Shown piece by piece: positions 1-5,100 of a DNA stretch of 5,100 nucleotides. The translations under genes and the position numbers were made by a program. The notes beneath the pieces are model-generated. The model was not told the DNA's origin. It was given only the letters and a program-made list of their open reading frames with translations, and made no database searches. The first letter of the stretch is position 1. Each line of letters begins with the position of its first letter. This DNA is from Chitinophagaceae bacterium (GTDB taxonomy: Bacteria; Bacteroidota; Bacteroidia; Chitinophagales; Chitinophagaceae): contig JAHEZB010000225.1 in NCBI GenBank assembly GCA_023251285.1, positions 1 to 5,100 on the forward strand, read 5' to 3'.

Positions 1-20
1 TCAAATACAAATGCCATCAT
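1..20 (-). CDS. Possible start of a further minus-strand gene (partial)
   Basis: Two consecutive ATG codons begin at positions 20 and 17 on the minus strand and open a frame reading MMAFVF before it runs off the left edge. An in-frame TAA lies two codons upstream of the first ATG, so if this is a gene it must start here or further left. The upstream leader is A/T-rich with no Shine-Dalgarno sequence, which is normal for Bacteroidota, and a TAnnTTTG element lies about 150 bases upstream. Six codons cannot identify a product, and the frame may be chance. Confidence 0.22.
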
Positions 21-86
21 GATTTAATTTTAAGATTTATCTTTTAAAAAGGAAATAGGAATCGGCTATAAAGGTTTGTTTACTGT

Positions 87-143
87 CCGAACCCTTCCAA
101 CTTTTCTAAACCCATCTAAACCCTTCTAAACTCTTTCTAAACC
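87..143. repeat. Degenerate tandem repeat with about 10-bp period
   Basis: Six units of the type CTAAACCCTT can be aligned. The cores are CCGAAC at 87, CCAAC at 97, then CTAAAC at 106, 116, 126 and 137, giving spacings of 10, 9, 10, 10 and 11 bases. The four CTAAAC cores are exact. On the minus strand the unit reads as GTTTAG separated by purine-rich bases. The period is close to one helical turn, so each core would face the same side of the DNA. If the element at 172-179 is a promoter, this array would lie in the 5' leader of the gene to the left. The function is unknown. Confidence 0.75.
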
Positions 144-171
144 TATTCTTAAAACGGGAACGGTGCTTCAC

Positions 172-179
172 CAAAAATA
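172..179 (-). promoter_or_regulatory. Candidate Bacteroidota -7 element (TATTTTTG)
   Basis: The minus strand reads TATTTTTG here, matching the TAnnTTTG -7 consensus of Bacteroidota sigma-ABfr promoters. No TTTG -33 element is seen about 19-21 bases upstream. It points towards the possible gene start at position 20 and would give a leader of roughly 145 bases containing the phased repeats. In AT-rich DNA a match of six defined bases is not rare, so support is weak. Confidence 0.25.
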
Positions 180-249
180 GTGAAAACAAAAGAAGGTAAT
201 AAGGTAGGCATTATTTGGTGATGAGAATTATTACTAAGGTTATAAGATT

Positions 250-310
250 AATAACGTTATTTAACCGGGTTTTGCAAAAGGTTAAATAACCAGTCTTGCA
301 AAAGGTTAAA
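250..310. repeat. Cluster of palindromes with a 15-bp direct repeat
   Basis: Four exact symmetric elements are packed into about 60 bases. AATAACGTTATT at 250-261 is a perfect 12-bp palindrome. GTTATTTAACC at 256-266 is the exact reverse complement of GGTTAAATAAC at 280-290, an 11-bp stem with a 13-base spacer. That spacer contains the perfect 10-bp palindrome TTTTGCAAAA at 270-279. TTGCAAAAGGTTAAA occurs at 272-286 and again at 296-310, a direct repeat offset by 24 bases. The stem is AT-rich and has no following T-run, so it is a poor intrinsic terminator. A binding site for a dimeric regulator or a remnant of a small repeat element are both possible. Confidence 0.7.
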
Positions 311-367
311 CGGGCAACTCAATTACATTATAGTAAAGGAGAATCAAAAAGCTCTGAAATCTTGTTA

Positions 368-383
368 TCGTATTTGAATACGA
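368..383. repeat. Short hairpin between gene and repeat cluster
   Basis: TCGTATT (368-374) pairs with AATACGA (377-383) around a central TG, in practice a 6-bp stem with a four-base loop. It lies about 110 bases past the end of the EnvC-like gene. No U-tract follows on either strand, so it is not a standard terminator, but it could stabilise the 3' end of the operon transcript. Confidence 0.35.
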
Positions 384-437
384 GAATTATCCTATTTGCA
401 TTCAAAATGAGAAAATCCGTTTTTCTTTCTAGACCTC

Positions 438-463
438 CCAAACCCTTTTAAGCTATTCCAAAC
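438..463. repeat. Second phased CCAAAC repeat cluster
   Basis: CCAAAC occurs at 438-443 and 458-463, exactly 20 bases apart, with a degenerate unit (TTAAGC) at the intermediate 448 position. The cores and the 10-bp phase resemble the array at 87-143, suggesting the same kind of element. It starts about 30 bases beyond the stop codon of the EnvC-like gene. Confidence 0.5.
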
Positions 464-494
464 TTTAAGACCAAATCGCAAAAGAATCAAAAAA

Positions 495-1790
495 TTAACG
501 GCGTAGCCACGATTCAGGATTTACGTTGTCACTTTCCTTCATCAGAATAAAATCCACTTCGCCCTGGCCTTCGTCATTGGCGTCGGCTTTGCCGATTACC
601 TGGCCGGTTTTTACTTTATCGCCGCGCTGCACATTCGCTGATGCAAGATTGCTATAAACAGTGAAATACTTTCCATGCTTTATAAATACCGCCTGCTTGT
701 TATCAATGTAGCTCACGAGGGTTACTTCACCGTCAAATACCGCCTTCACTGATTGTCCTACTTTAGTACCAATGGAAACGCCGGGATTGTTATAATCAAT
801 GCCACCGGGATATTGATTAGGGCCAAAATGTGAGATAACAAATCCATCTGCCGGCCATGGCAGCGATCCTTTATTTTTTTCAAAACTGGCATTCAAAGCT
901 TTATCTGCTTCACTGCTCACCAATACACTATTGCTTTTTACAGCAGGTCTTGCTGTTTTTGCAGTTGCTGCGTCTTTCGTTTCCTCAGGTGTTTCGGCTT
1001 TATTTTTCTTTAACTCTGCCAATCGTTCTTTTTCTTTTCTTGCCGCTTCAGCCCTGGCAATTTCTATTTCACGACGGATCATTGCAGTGATGGCATTTTT
1101 AATTTTAGCGTCCTGTTTTCGCTTCGCTTTTACCTGTTCTAAAAGTTCTTTTTGCCGGCCTTTTAACTGGTTAACAACCGTCGCCTTTTCCTCTTTTTGC
1201 CTGGCAAGCTTGTCCAACTCTTTATCCTGCTCACTTAAAACCACATTCTTTTGCTTTTTTGTTCCCGAAAGCACTTCAATTTTATCTTCAAGCATGGCCT
1301 GCGTTTTCAAAATATTTTCAGCCTGCATCTCGCGGTAGGTTCTGTAAGATTTTAGATAGGCGATTCGTTTTATCGCATCATTAAAATTATTGGCTGAAAA
1401 AATAAAATTCAGAAAATCATAGTTACTCCGGTTTTTATAAGCATAAACCATGCTTTTGGCATACTCCACTTTTAAAGTGTCGAGAATCCGTTTGATCTTA
1501 TTGATCTCTAATTGCGACAAATAAATATTGTCATTCAACTTGTTTATTTCGCTGTTGATATTGTTAATGACATTCCCCTGGAGATCCATTTTTTTATTGA
1601 TAAGGGAAAGTTGTCCCAGGTTTACTTTGGTTGTTTTCCGGGTTTCTATCAGCGCTCTTTCAGTTTCCTGAATTTCTTTTTTCAGTTGCTCACGTTGTCT
1701 TTGAAGTGCATCTTTATCAGCTGGTTGCTGGGCTGACGCAGATAACGCAAATAAAAAAAAGATAAAAGCGGTTATGATTTTTGTGGGCAT
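495..1790 (-). CDS. EnvC-like murein hydrolase activator (degenerate LytM/M23)
   Basis: This 431-residue secreted protein probably activates a periplasmic peptidoglycan amidase during cell separation. Residues 1-20 form a signal peptide ending in SASA before QQ. Residues about 24-255 are heptad-rich, charged coiled coil; about 256-300 is a K/E/A-rich linker; and about 309-431 is a LytM (peptidase M23) domain that ends NPESWLRR, like EnvC. The zinc-site residues of active M23 enzymes are missing. The HxxxD motif reads PGGID (P328 for His, D332 kept), the YxHL position reads YSNL (N381), and the HxH-type LHF reads VDF (D413). E. coli EnvC is degenerate in the same way and works by binding amidases, so the activator role follows by analogy. 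The ATG at 1790 directly precedes the signal peptide. It lies 66 bases after the DUF4292 gene and is probably the last gene of that operon. Databases may label it simply M23 peptidase. Confidence 0.9.
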   Translation of the reverse strand: MPTKIITAFIFFLFALSASAQQPADKDALQRQREQLKKEIQETERALIETRKTTKVNLGQLSLINKKMDLQGNVINNINSEINKLNDNIYLSQLEINKIKRILDTLKVEYAKSMVYAYKNRSNYDFLNFIFSANNFNDAIKRIAYLKSYRTYREMQAENILKTQAMLEDKIEVLSGTKKQKNVVLSEQDKELDKLARQKEEKATVVNQLKGRQKELLEQVKAKRKQDAKIKNAITAMIRREIEIARAEAARKEKERLAELKKNKAETPEETKDAATAKTARPAVKSNSVLVSSEADKALNASFEKNKGSLPWPADGFVISHFGPNQYPGGIDYNNPGVSIGTKVGQSVKAVFDGEVTLVSYIDNKQAVFIKHGKYFTVYSNLASANVQRGDKVKTGQVIGKADANDEGQGEVDFILMKESDNVNPESWLRR

Positions 1791-1856
1791 GCACGCAAAT
1801 TTTTTAGAGAATAAAAGGTAAAGATTTTTGCAAGCTGCAATTTTTTAAAGTAACAA
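1791..1856 (-). other. Short operon spacer
   Basis: The 66 bases between the DUF4292 stop and the EnvC-like start are AT-rich. They contain a small inverted repeat, TTGCA/TGCAA with a three-base loop, near 1829-1841. A minus-strand TACCTTTT (one mismatch to the -7 consensus) has TTG about 17 bases upstream, so a weak internal promoter is possible but not convincing. I see no Shine-Dalgarno sequence. Confidence 0.4.
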
Positions 1857-2681
1857 TTATTTTGTTTTATAATTGCGCGGTACGCTGAACGGAAATGATA
1901 ATTCCTTGTTAAACTCATATTGTTTGTAAGAGATTTTTATATCTACTTTCGATTTTTCATTCACGTTGATCTCTCTTGTTGTTGAAAAATAAAAACCATT
2001 GTTGGGTTCGTAATCATCATACAACAGCGCAGCAGTGCGGTTTTCATATACGTTGATATCATCGAGTTTGATTCTTTGCAATTCGTTGGTTGTTGCAGAA
2101 AGTGTAATTAGGTTTTTAAAAAAATTGCCGATAGTGCCGATCAGGATATGATTTTCGGTTTGCCTGTATGAGACAATGCTATCACCGACATAAACCGGGT
2201 TTCCTATAACAATATTCTGTAGAATAGAAAAATTTAGAGGAATATGCGCAATACTTTCAACATAATGAAAGGGATGGCTTTCGACGCTTTTATCCAGTTT
2301 GTTCAGAATGATGATGGTGTCCGGAGTTATATAAATACGAAATGCTTCGATGCCTAAAAAAGTAGCGCTGATCGAAACCCACAATACACTATCTTTTTGA
2401 AGACGGATAAAGGCGTTAAAATCAGGCTGTTTCCCGTTATGATCTTCATATTGGATTTTTGCTTTTGTAGAAAAAGTTTTGAAATCAATTTTATTTTTAT
2501 AAAGCTTATTCAAAACATCCATTGCAGGAATTTTATTAAAAGAACTGTCGCTTGGTTTTACCGGCATTTTTACAACAGCTGTATCTTTCTTATTGATGGC
2601 AGTCTGCAATTTTTTCGTAGAATGGCAACTGGCAAGAGCAAACAAAATAAAAACTCCAATTAAAATTTTAAAGTACTTCAT
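1857..2681 (-). CDS. DUF4292 family lipoprotein (LolA/LolB-like)
   Basis: This 274-residue protein matches the Bacteroidota DUF4292 family. It starts with a lipoprotein signal: basic MKYFK, a hydrophobic stretch, and the lipobox LASC with the lipidated cysteine at residue 19. The family hallmarks are FSTKAKIQY (70-78), KDSVLWVSI (96-104), EAFRIYITPDTI (112-123) and the C-terminal LSFPFSVPRNY (261-271). The pattern of alternating beta strands and the position of these motifs fit the LolA/LolB/LppX-like fold to which I believe this family has been assigned; that link is from memory. The residues after Cys19 are HSTKK, lacking the acidic surface-export signal known from some Bacteroidota, so it probably faces the periplasm. 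It follows dut by 18 bases. Its role is uncharacterised: lipid or lipoprotein handling, or helping the neighbouring EnvC-like protein, are inferences. Confidence 0.88.
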   Translation of the reverse strand: MKYFKILIGVFILFALASCHSTKKLQTAINKKDTAVVKMPVKPSDSSFNKIPAMDVLNKLYKNKIDFKTFSTKAKIQYEDHNGKQPDFNAFIRLQKDSVLWVSISATFLGIEAFRIYITPDTIIILNKLDKSVESHPFHYVESIAHIPLNFSILQNIVIGNPVYVGDSIVSYRQTENHILIGTIGNFFKNLITLSATTNELQRIKLDDINVYENRTAALLYDDYEPNNGFYFSTTREINVNEKSKVDIKISYKQYEFNKELSFPFSVPRNYKTK

Positions 2682-2699
2682 TCAAAATAATTTATAAAA

Positions 2700-3143
2700 T
2701 TATTGATGCCCGGTGTGCCCAAAACCACCCTCGCCCCTGACGGTTGATTCTAATTTTATTACCGGCTGCAGAATGGCTTTTTCTACCCTGCTTAAAATCA
2801 TCTGAGCAATTCTGTCGCCATTATTAATGATGTGTTCTTCATGCGATAAATTTATCAGAATTACTTTTAATTCACCGCGATAATCGCTGTCAACCGTTCC
2901 CGGAGAATTTAAACACGTAATGCCGTGCTTCCATGCGAGCCCGCTTCTCGGCCTCACTTGTACCTCGTATCCGTCCGGTATTTCAAGAAATAAGCCAGTA
3001 GAGATCATCTTTCTTTCCATTGTTTTCAAAAGAACCGGTTCTGATAAATTGGCTCTCAAATCAAGGCCTGATGAACCTGGAGTAGCATATTCAGGAATCG
3101 GATTTTCGGAAGTATTTACAATTTTAATTTCCACATGTTGCAT
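2700..3143 (-). CDS. dut: dUTP diphosphatase (dUTPase)
   Basis: This enzyme hydrolyses dUTP to dUMP and pyrophosphate in the cytoplasm, keeping uracil out of DNA and supplying dUMP for thymidylate synthesis. All five motifs of the homotrimeric dUTPase family are present in order: SSGLDLRA (24-31), RPRSGLA (64-70), NSPGTVDSDYRG (79-90, with catalytic Asp85), GDRIAQMI (109-116), and the C-terminal P-loop-like RGEGGFGHTG (136-145) that closes over the substrate. The length of 147 residues is normal, and the tail resembles that of E. coli Dut. The ATG at 3143 is chosen because the conserved beta strand HVEIKIVN begins right after it. A TATCTTTG element ends five bases upstream, so the mRNA may have almost no leader. 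It appears to be the first gene of the operon. Nothing in the sequence suggests loss of activity. Confidence 0.97.
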   Translation of the reverse strand: MQHVEIKIVNTSENPIPEYATPGSSGLDLRANLSEPVLLKTMERKMISTGLFLEIPDGYEVQVRPRSGLAWKHGITCLNSPGTVDSDYRGELKVILINLSHEEHIINNGDRIAQMILSRVEKAILQPVIKLESTVRGEGGFGHTGHQ

Positions 3144-3148
3144 GGCTA

Positions 3149-3156
3149 CAAAGATA
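3149..3156 (-). promoter_or_regulatory. Candidate -7 promoter element for the dut operon
   Basis: The minus strand reads TATCTTTG, a full match to the Bacteroidota -7 consensus TAnnTTTG, ending five bases before the dut ATG. No good TTTG -33 element is seen 19-21 bases upstream; the nearest match is TTTC. Transcription starting 4-7 bases downstream would begin at or next to the start codon, giving a leaderless or nearly leaderless mRNA. Confidence 0.45.
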
Positions 3157-3293
3157 GGAATGCAGAAGAGCAGATGAAAAAATAAATCAGGGGAAGAATT
3201 TTATTGGATTGGTGTTAACAAAATGCTGTCAGTAGCCGGTGTGTTCCTTTGTGTTCTTCGGCTTTGGCTGAAAAAAAATGATACAGGAAGATT

Positions 3294-3323
3294 AGAAGTA
3301 TATTAAGTTTCACGAAAACTTCT
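3294..3323 (-). terminator. Weak stem-loop downstream of the DUF1080 gene
   Basis: Two mutually exclusive 6-bp stems begin about 25 bases after the DUF1080 stop. AAGTTT (3305-3310) pairs with AAACTT (3316-3321) around a 5-base loop, and AGAAGT (3294-3299) pairs with ACTTCT (3318-3323) around an 18-base loop. A minus-strand T8 run lies about 15 bases beyond. The stem is AT-rich and the T-run does not directly follow it, so this is at best an atypical terminator. Confidence 0.25.
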
Positions 3324-3347
3324 GAATGAAAAGCAATGCGAGCAAAC

Positions 3348-5100
3348 TCATTTGGACAAATCCTTCACGCGTATATTTTTAAATCTTACCACAGATCCAT
3401 GCCCCAAAAAACCAATGTGGCCGGAATTTCTTTTCAAGCCGGGATGCTGCAGGCCATCCATTGTGCCATTTTTTCTCGCCGCCGTGATGTCGCCATCAAC
3501 AATAACGGTTCCATTTAATATCACTTTTATCTTCGGTCCGCGGGCAATAATCTCTTCCGAATTCCATTCGCCCACGGGTTTCAGATAGCCTCTTTTCGCG
3601 GGGATCACTCCATAAACTGAGCCGTGGTACTGATATTCGTGGAGATTTTTATAAACATCCGCATCATTATCCAGAATCTGTATTTCCATTCCCACATAAG
3701 CTGCATCGCCTTCTAAAGGTGTCCTGATGCCAACGCCATTATTTGCGCCGGGAGTAAGCTGAAAATCAAAGCGAAAGTCAAAATCGCTGAATTCATCTTT
3801 TGTATATAAGTTTCCTCCACTTCCCCGATCCGGATGAATAACCATGTTTCCATTTTCCACCACATAGCTTTCCTTGTTTCCTGTCCATTCATCCAGGTTT
3901 GTACCATCAAATAAGACTTTAAAACCGTCTTTCTTTTCCTCATCGCTTAAGACAAAAGTGTCAGCCTTCGGAATTTCACGGATATAAATGTCGCGGTAAG
4001 CTACATGAGTGCCGTGTGCCTGCAACTCTATTTGCTCAGACGGAAATATCGGCAGATTACGATCCCAATAATTTTCCAAAACCACATTGTTTACTACCAG
4101 TTCGCCATTCAGGTAAACGGTCACCCGATCTCCGTTCATAATGATGTGAAAATTATTCCAGTCGCCGATTGCATTATCTGCAAGTTTTAAGGGCTTGCTG
4201 GGATTCTTTTGATTGTTGTATAATCCGCCCGAACCTACTTCAGCGCCTGCATCTCTTCGGGAAGTATCCCAGATCTGCACCTGTGGCGAACCACGAAGAT
4301 AAATTCCGGCATCGCCATCTTTAGTGATCTTCCAATCTACAAACATCTCAAAATCACCATATTTTTTGTCAGTACAGATATTCTCACCCTTACCGCTGAA
4401 ATTTAATATTCCATCTTTCGCATACCACCCTTTTTGCATAATCTCATCGGCTTTCTGCTGTTCTTTAGTCAATGTGGATTGATCCATTTTTGCACGAACA
4501 ATTGGATTTGCAACAAGTCCTTTCCAGCCGCTTAAATCTTTGCCATTGAACAATGATACAAAACCCTCATCCGCCGGCATCGCTGCCAAAAATTTTCTGA
4601 TGGCTTCCTTTTCATAATCACTATCCGTACCTTTTAGAACAGCTATCGTTTTATTTAATAAATCCCTCACCACTTTTCCATAATATTTTTTATCGGCCAA
4701 AGCAATATCCATTATCGCATGTGCCGCTTCCTGTTGCAAGGACGGATCATCCAAATAATTGCCTGCAAAAATCAATGCAGGAAATGTCCGGTTCTTTCCA
4801 ACCTCTTTCAATATGGTTTGTTTTTGATCAATGGTCTTTGCGATATCCATTGCCTTCCGCAGCATCAGCAATTTCTGCGCGCCAGGATAACTTCCTGTAT
4901 TTATCGAATGAATGTATCCATTCAGGGCAAGGTTTAAATGATCTGCATTTGAGGTTTGAGTGGCTATCTTATAAATCGTTTCAGCGGCAGTGCTGTCACT
5001 CCATCTGGACAATGCATTTAAAGCAGCGCTTTTTGTATCCGAATCGCCGTTATTATAACCGGCCGCGACTGCTTTCAACGATTCATTTCCGCCAATAGCA
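3348..5100 (-). CDS. HEAT-like plus tandem DUF1080 protein, 5' end missing
   Basis: These are the last 583 codons of a large protein. The frame stays open to the right edge (AIGGNES precedes a TTG at 5078 that should not be taken as the start), so the N-terminus lies outside. Residues 1 to about 175 of this fragment are alternating amphipathic helices resembling HEAT/ARM repeats. DUF1080 domain 1 runs from about 180 (FVSLFNGKDLSGW) to 377, including a family-typical segment (about 198-230, NPIVRAKM to WYAKDG) and DFEMFVDWKI. Domain 2 runs from about 392 (FKVLFDGTNLDEW) to 583, ending HIGFLGHGSVVRFKNIRVKDL. Pfam names DUF1080 a 3-keto-disaccharide hydrolase, and the fold is concanavalin-like. 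Relatives are usually exported and often encoded near Gfo/Idh/MocA sugar oxidoreductases, so breakdown of 3-keto sugars is likely. The signal peptide, if any, is not visible. Assignment to the family is firm; substrate and activity are inferred. Confidence 0.92.
   Translation of the reverse strand, partial: AIGGNESLKAVAAGYNNGDSDTKSAALNALSRWSDSTAAETIYKIATQTSNADHLNLALNGYIHSINTGSYPGAQKLLMLRKAMDIAKTIDQKQTILKEVGKNRTFPALIFAGNYLDDPSLQQEAAHAIMDIALADKKYYGKVVRDLLNKTIAVLKGTDSDYEKEAIRKFLAAMPADEGFVSLFNGKDLSGWKGLVANPIVRAKMDQSTLTKEQQKADEIMQKGWYAKDGILNFSGKGENICTDKKYGDFEMFVDWKITKDGDAGIYLRGSPQVQIWDTSRRDAGAEVGSGGLYNNQKNPSKPLKLADNAIGDWNNFHIIMNGDRVTVYLNGELVVNNVVLENYWDRNLPIFPSEQIELQAHGTHVAYRDIYIREIPKADTFVLSDEEKKDGFKVLFDGTNLDEWTGNKESYVVENGNMVIHPDRGSGGNLYTKDEFSDFDFRFDFQLTPGANNGVGIRTPLEGDAAYVGMEIQILDNDADVYKNLHEYQYHGSVYGVIPAKRGYLKPVGEWNSEEIIARGPKIKVILNGTVIVDGDITAARKNGTMDGLQHPGLKRNSGHIGFLGHGSVVRFKNIRVKDLSK

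Larger units (their letters stand above)
1..494. other. AT-rich intergenic region with repeats and palindromes
   Basis: This stretch lies downstream of the EnvC-like gene and contains no credible open reading frame on either strand apart from the possible gene start at 1-20. It is visibly richer in A and T than the coding part. It holds two clusters of about 10-bp phased repeats (87-143, 438-463), a palindrome and direct-repeat cluster (250-310), a 7-bp-stem hairpin (368-383) and one candidate promoter element (172-179). I see no tRNA, rRNA or known riboswitch. No canonical intrinsic terminator (GC-rich stem plus U-run) follows the EnvC-like gene. Confidence 0.7.
495..3143 (-). other. Probable operon: dut, DUF4292 lipoprotein, envC-like
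   Basis: Three co-oriented genes are separated by only 18 bases (2682-2699) and 66 bases (1791-1856), with no convincing terminator between them, so one transcript is likely. The order dut, DUF4292, EnvC-like M23 recurs in Bacteroidota as I know it, often with a tetratricopeptide-repeat gene between dut and DUF4292; that gene is absent here. The only candidate promoter element seen is TATCTTTG just before dut. Confidence 0.7.
3144..3347. other. Intergenic region between the DUF1080 gene and dut
   Basis: This 204-bp spacer holds no credible gene. On the plus strand it contains GTGTTC twice (3241 and 3251), a weak AGCCG/CGGCT pair near 3234-3263, and an A8 run at 3271-3278 (a T8 run on the minus strand). 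It also holds alternative stem-loops at 3294-3323 and the TATCTTTG element at 3149-3156. It must contain the end of the DUF1080 transcript and probably the dut promoter. Confidence 0.6.

Noticed and set aside
87..143. CRISPR array or plant-type telomere repeat (CCCTAAA)
   Set aside because: The units are about 10 bp without spacers, too short for CRISPR, and the period is 10 rather than the 7 of the telomere repeat.
223..390. GAGAATTAT found at 223-231 and 382-390
   Set aside because: The first copy begins TGAGAATTAT out of register with the second, the shared core is short and AT-rich, and such matches are expected by chance.
931..1338. 135-codon plus-strand open frame
   Set aside because: It lies wholly antisense to the coiled-coil part of the EnvC-like gene; its Phe/Ser/Leu-rich composition is the complement of Lys/Glu/Ala codons, and no family is recognisable.
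1829..1841. TTGCA/TGCAA inverted repeat as a terminator between DUF4292 and the EnvC-like gene
   Set aside because: The stem is only 5 bp with a 3-base loop and is AT-rich, too weak to end transcription inside a tight gene cluster.
3234..3278. AGCCG/CGGCT stem next to an A8 run as a terminator
   Set aside because: The stem is 5 bp with a loop of about 20 bases; on the minus strand the T-run comes before the stem, and on the plus strand an A-run follows, so neither direction fits an intrinsic terminator.
3713..3943. 76-codon minus-strand frame inside the DUF1080 gene
   Set aside because: It overlaps the second DUF1080 domain in another frame, while the main frame shows clear family motifs throughout.
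5076..5078. TTG at 5078 as the start codon of the DUF1080 protein
   Set aside because: The frame continues open upstream to the window edge and the fragment begins in the middle of a helical repeat region, so this is an internal leucine codon.
4721..5098. 125-codon plus-strand open frame reaching the right edge
   Set aside because: It is antisense to the HEAT-like part of the DUF1080 gene, with no recognisable domain and a composition that looks like a shadow frame.

Overview
The window looks like chromosomal DNA from a member of the Bacteroidota, probably of the Chitinophagaceae/Sphingobacteriia kind. This rests on three things: a DUF4292 lipoprotein, a family I know essentially from this phylum; its place between dut and an EnvC-like gene, a neighbourhood typical of the phylum; and candidate promoter elements of the Bacteroidota type (TAnnTTTG), with no clear Shine-Dalgarno sequences. 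The genus assignment is inference. All recognisable genes lie on the minus strand, so the natural reading direction is right to left.

Right part (3348-5100): the C-terminal 583 codons of a large protein whose start lies beyond the right edge. It has a helical, HEAT-like region followed by two tandem DUF1080 (3-keto-disaccharide hydrolase, concanavalin-like) domains. Its likely role is catabolism of oxidised disaccharides or glycosides. A 204-bp spacer (3144-3347) with weak stem-loops separates it from the next unit.

Middle part (495-3143): a probable three-gene operon read dut, then a DUF4292 lipoprotein, then an EnvC-like LytM/M23 protein, with gaps of 18 and 66 bp. It combines nucleotide-pool hygiene (dUTPase) with two envelope proteins: a lipoprotein with a LolA/LolB-like family signature and a secreted coiled-coil protein with a degenerate LytM domain. 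The LytM domain has lost its zinc ligands and is therefore likely to activate an amidase rather than cut peptidoglycan. A TAnnTTTG element lies five bases before the dut start codon, which would give a nearly leaderless mRNA.

Left part (1-494): AT-rich DNA with no convincing gene except possibly the first codons of another minus-strand gene at 1-20. It holds two clusters of degenerate repeats with a helical period of about 10 bp (87-143 and 438-463), a compact cluster of nested palindromes and a direct repeat (250-310), and a short hairpin (368-383). This is the only part of the window not explained by ordinary genes. I see no clear undescribed multi-gene system.
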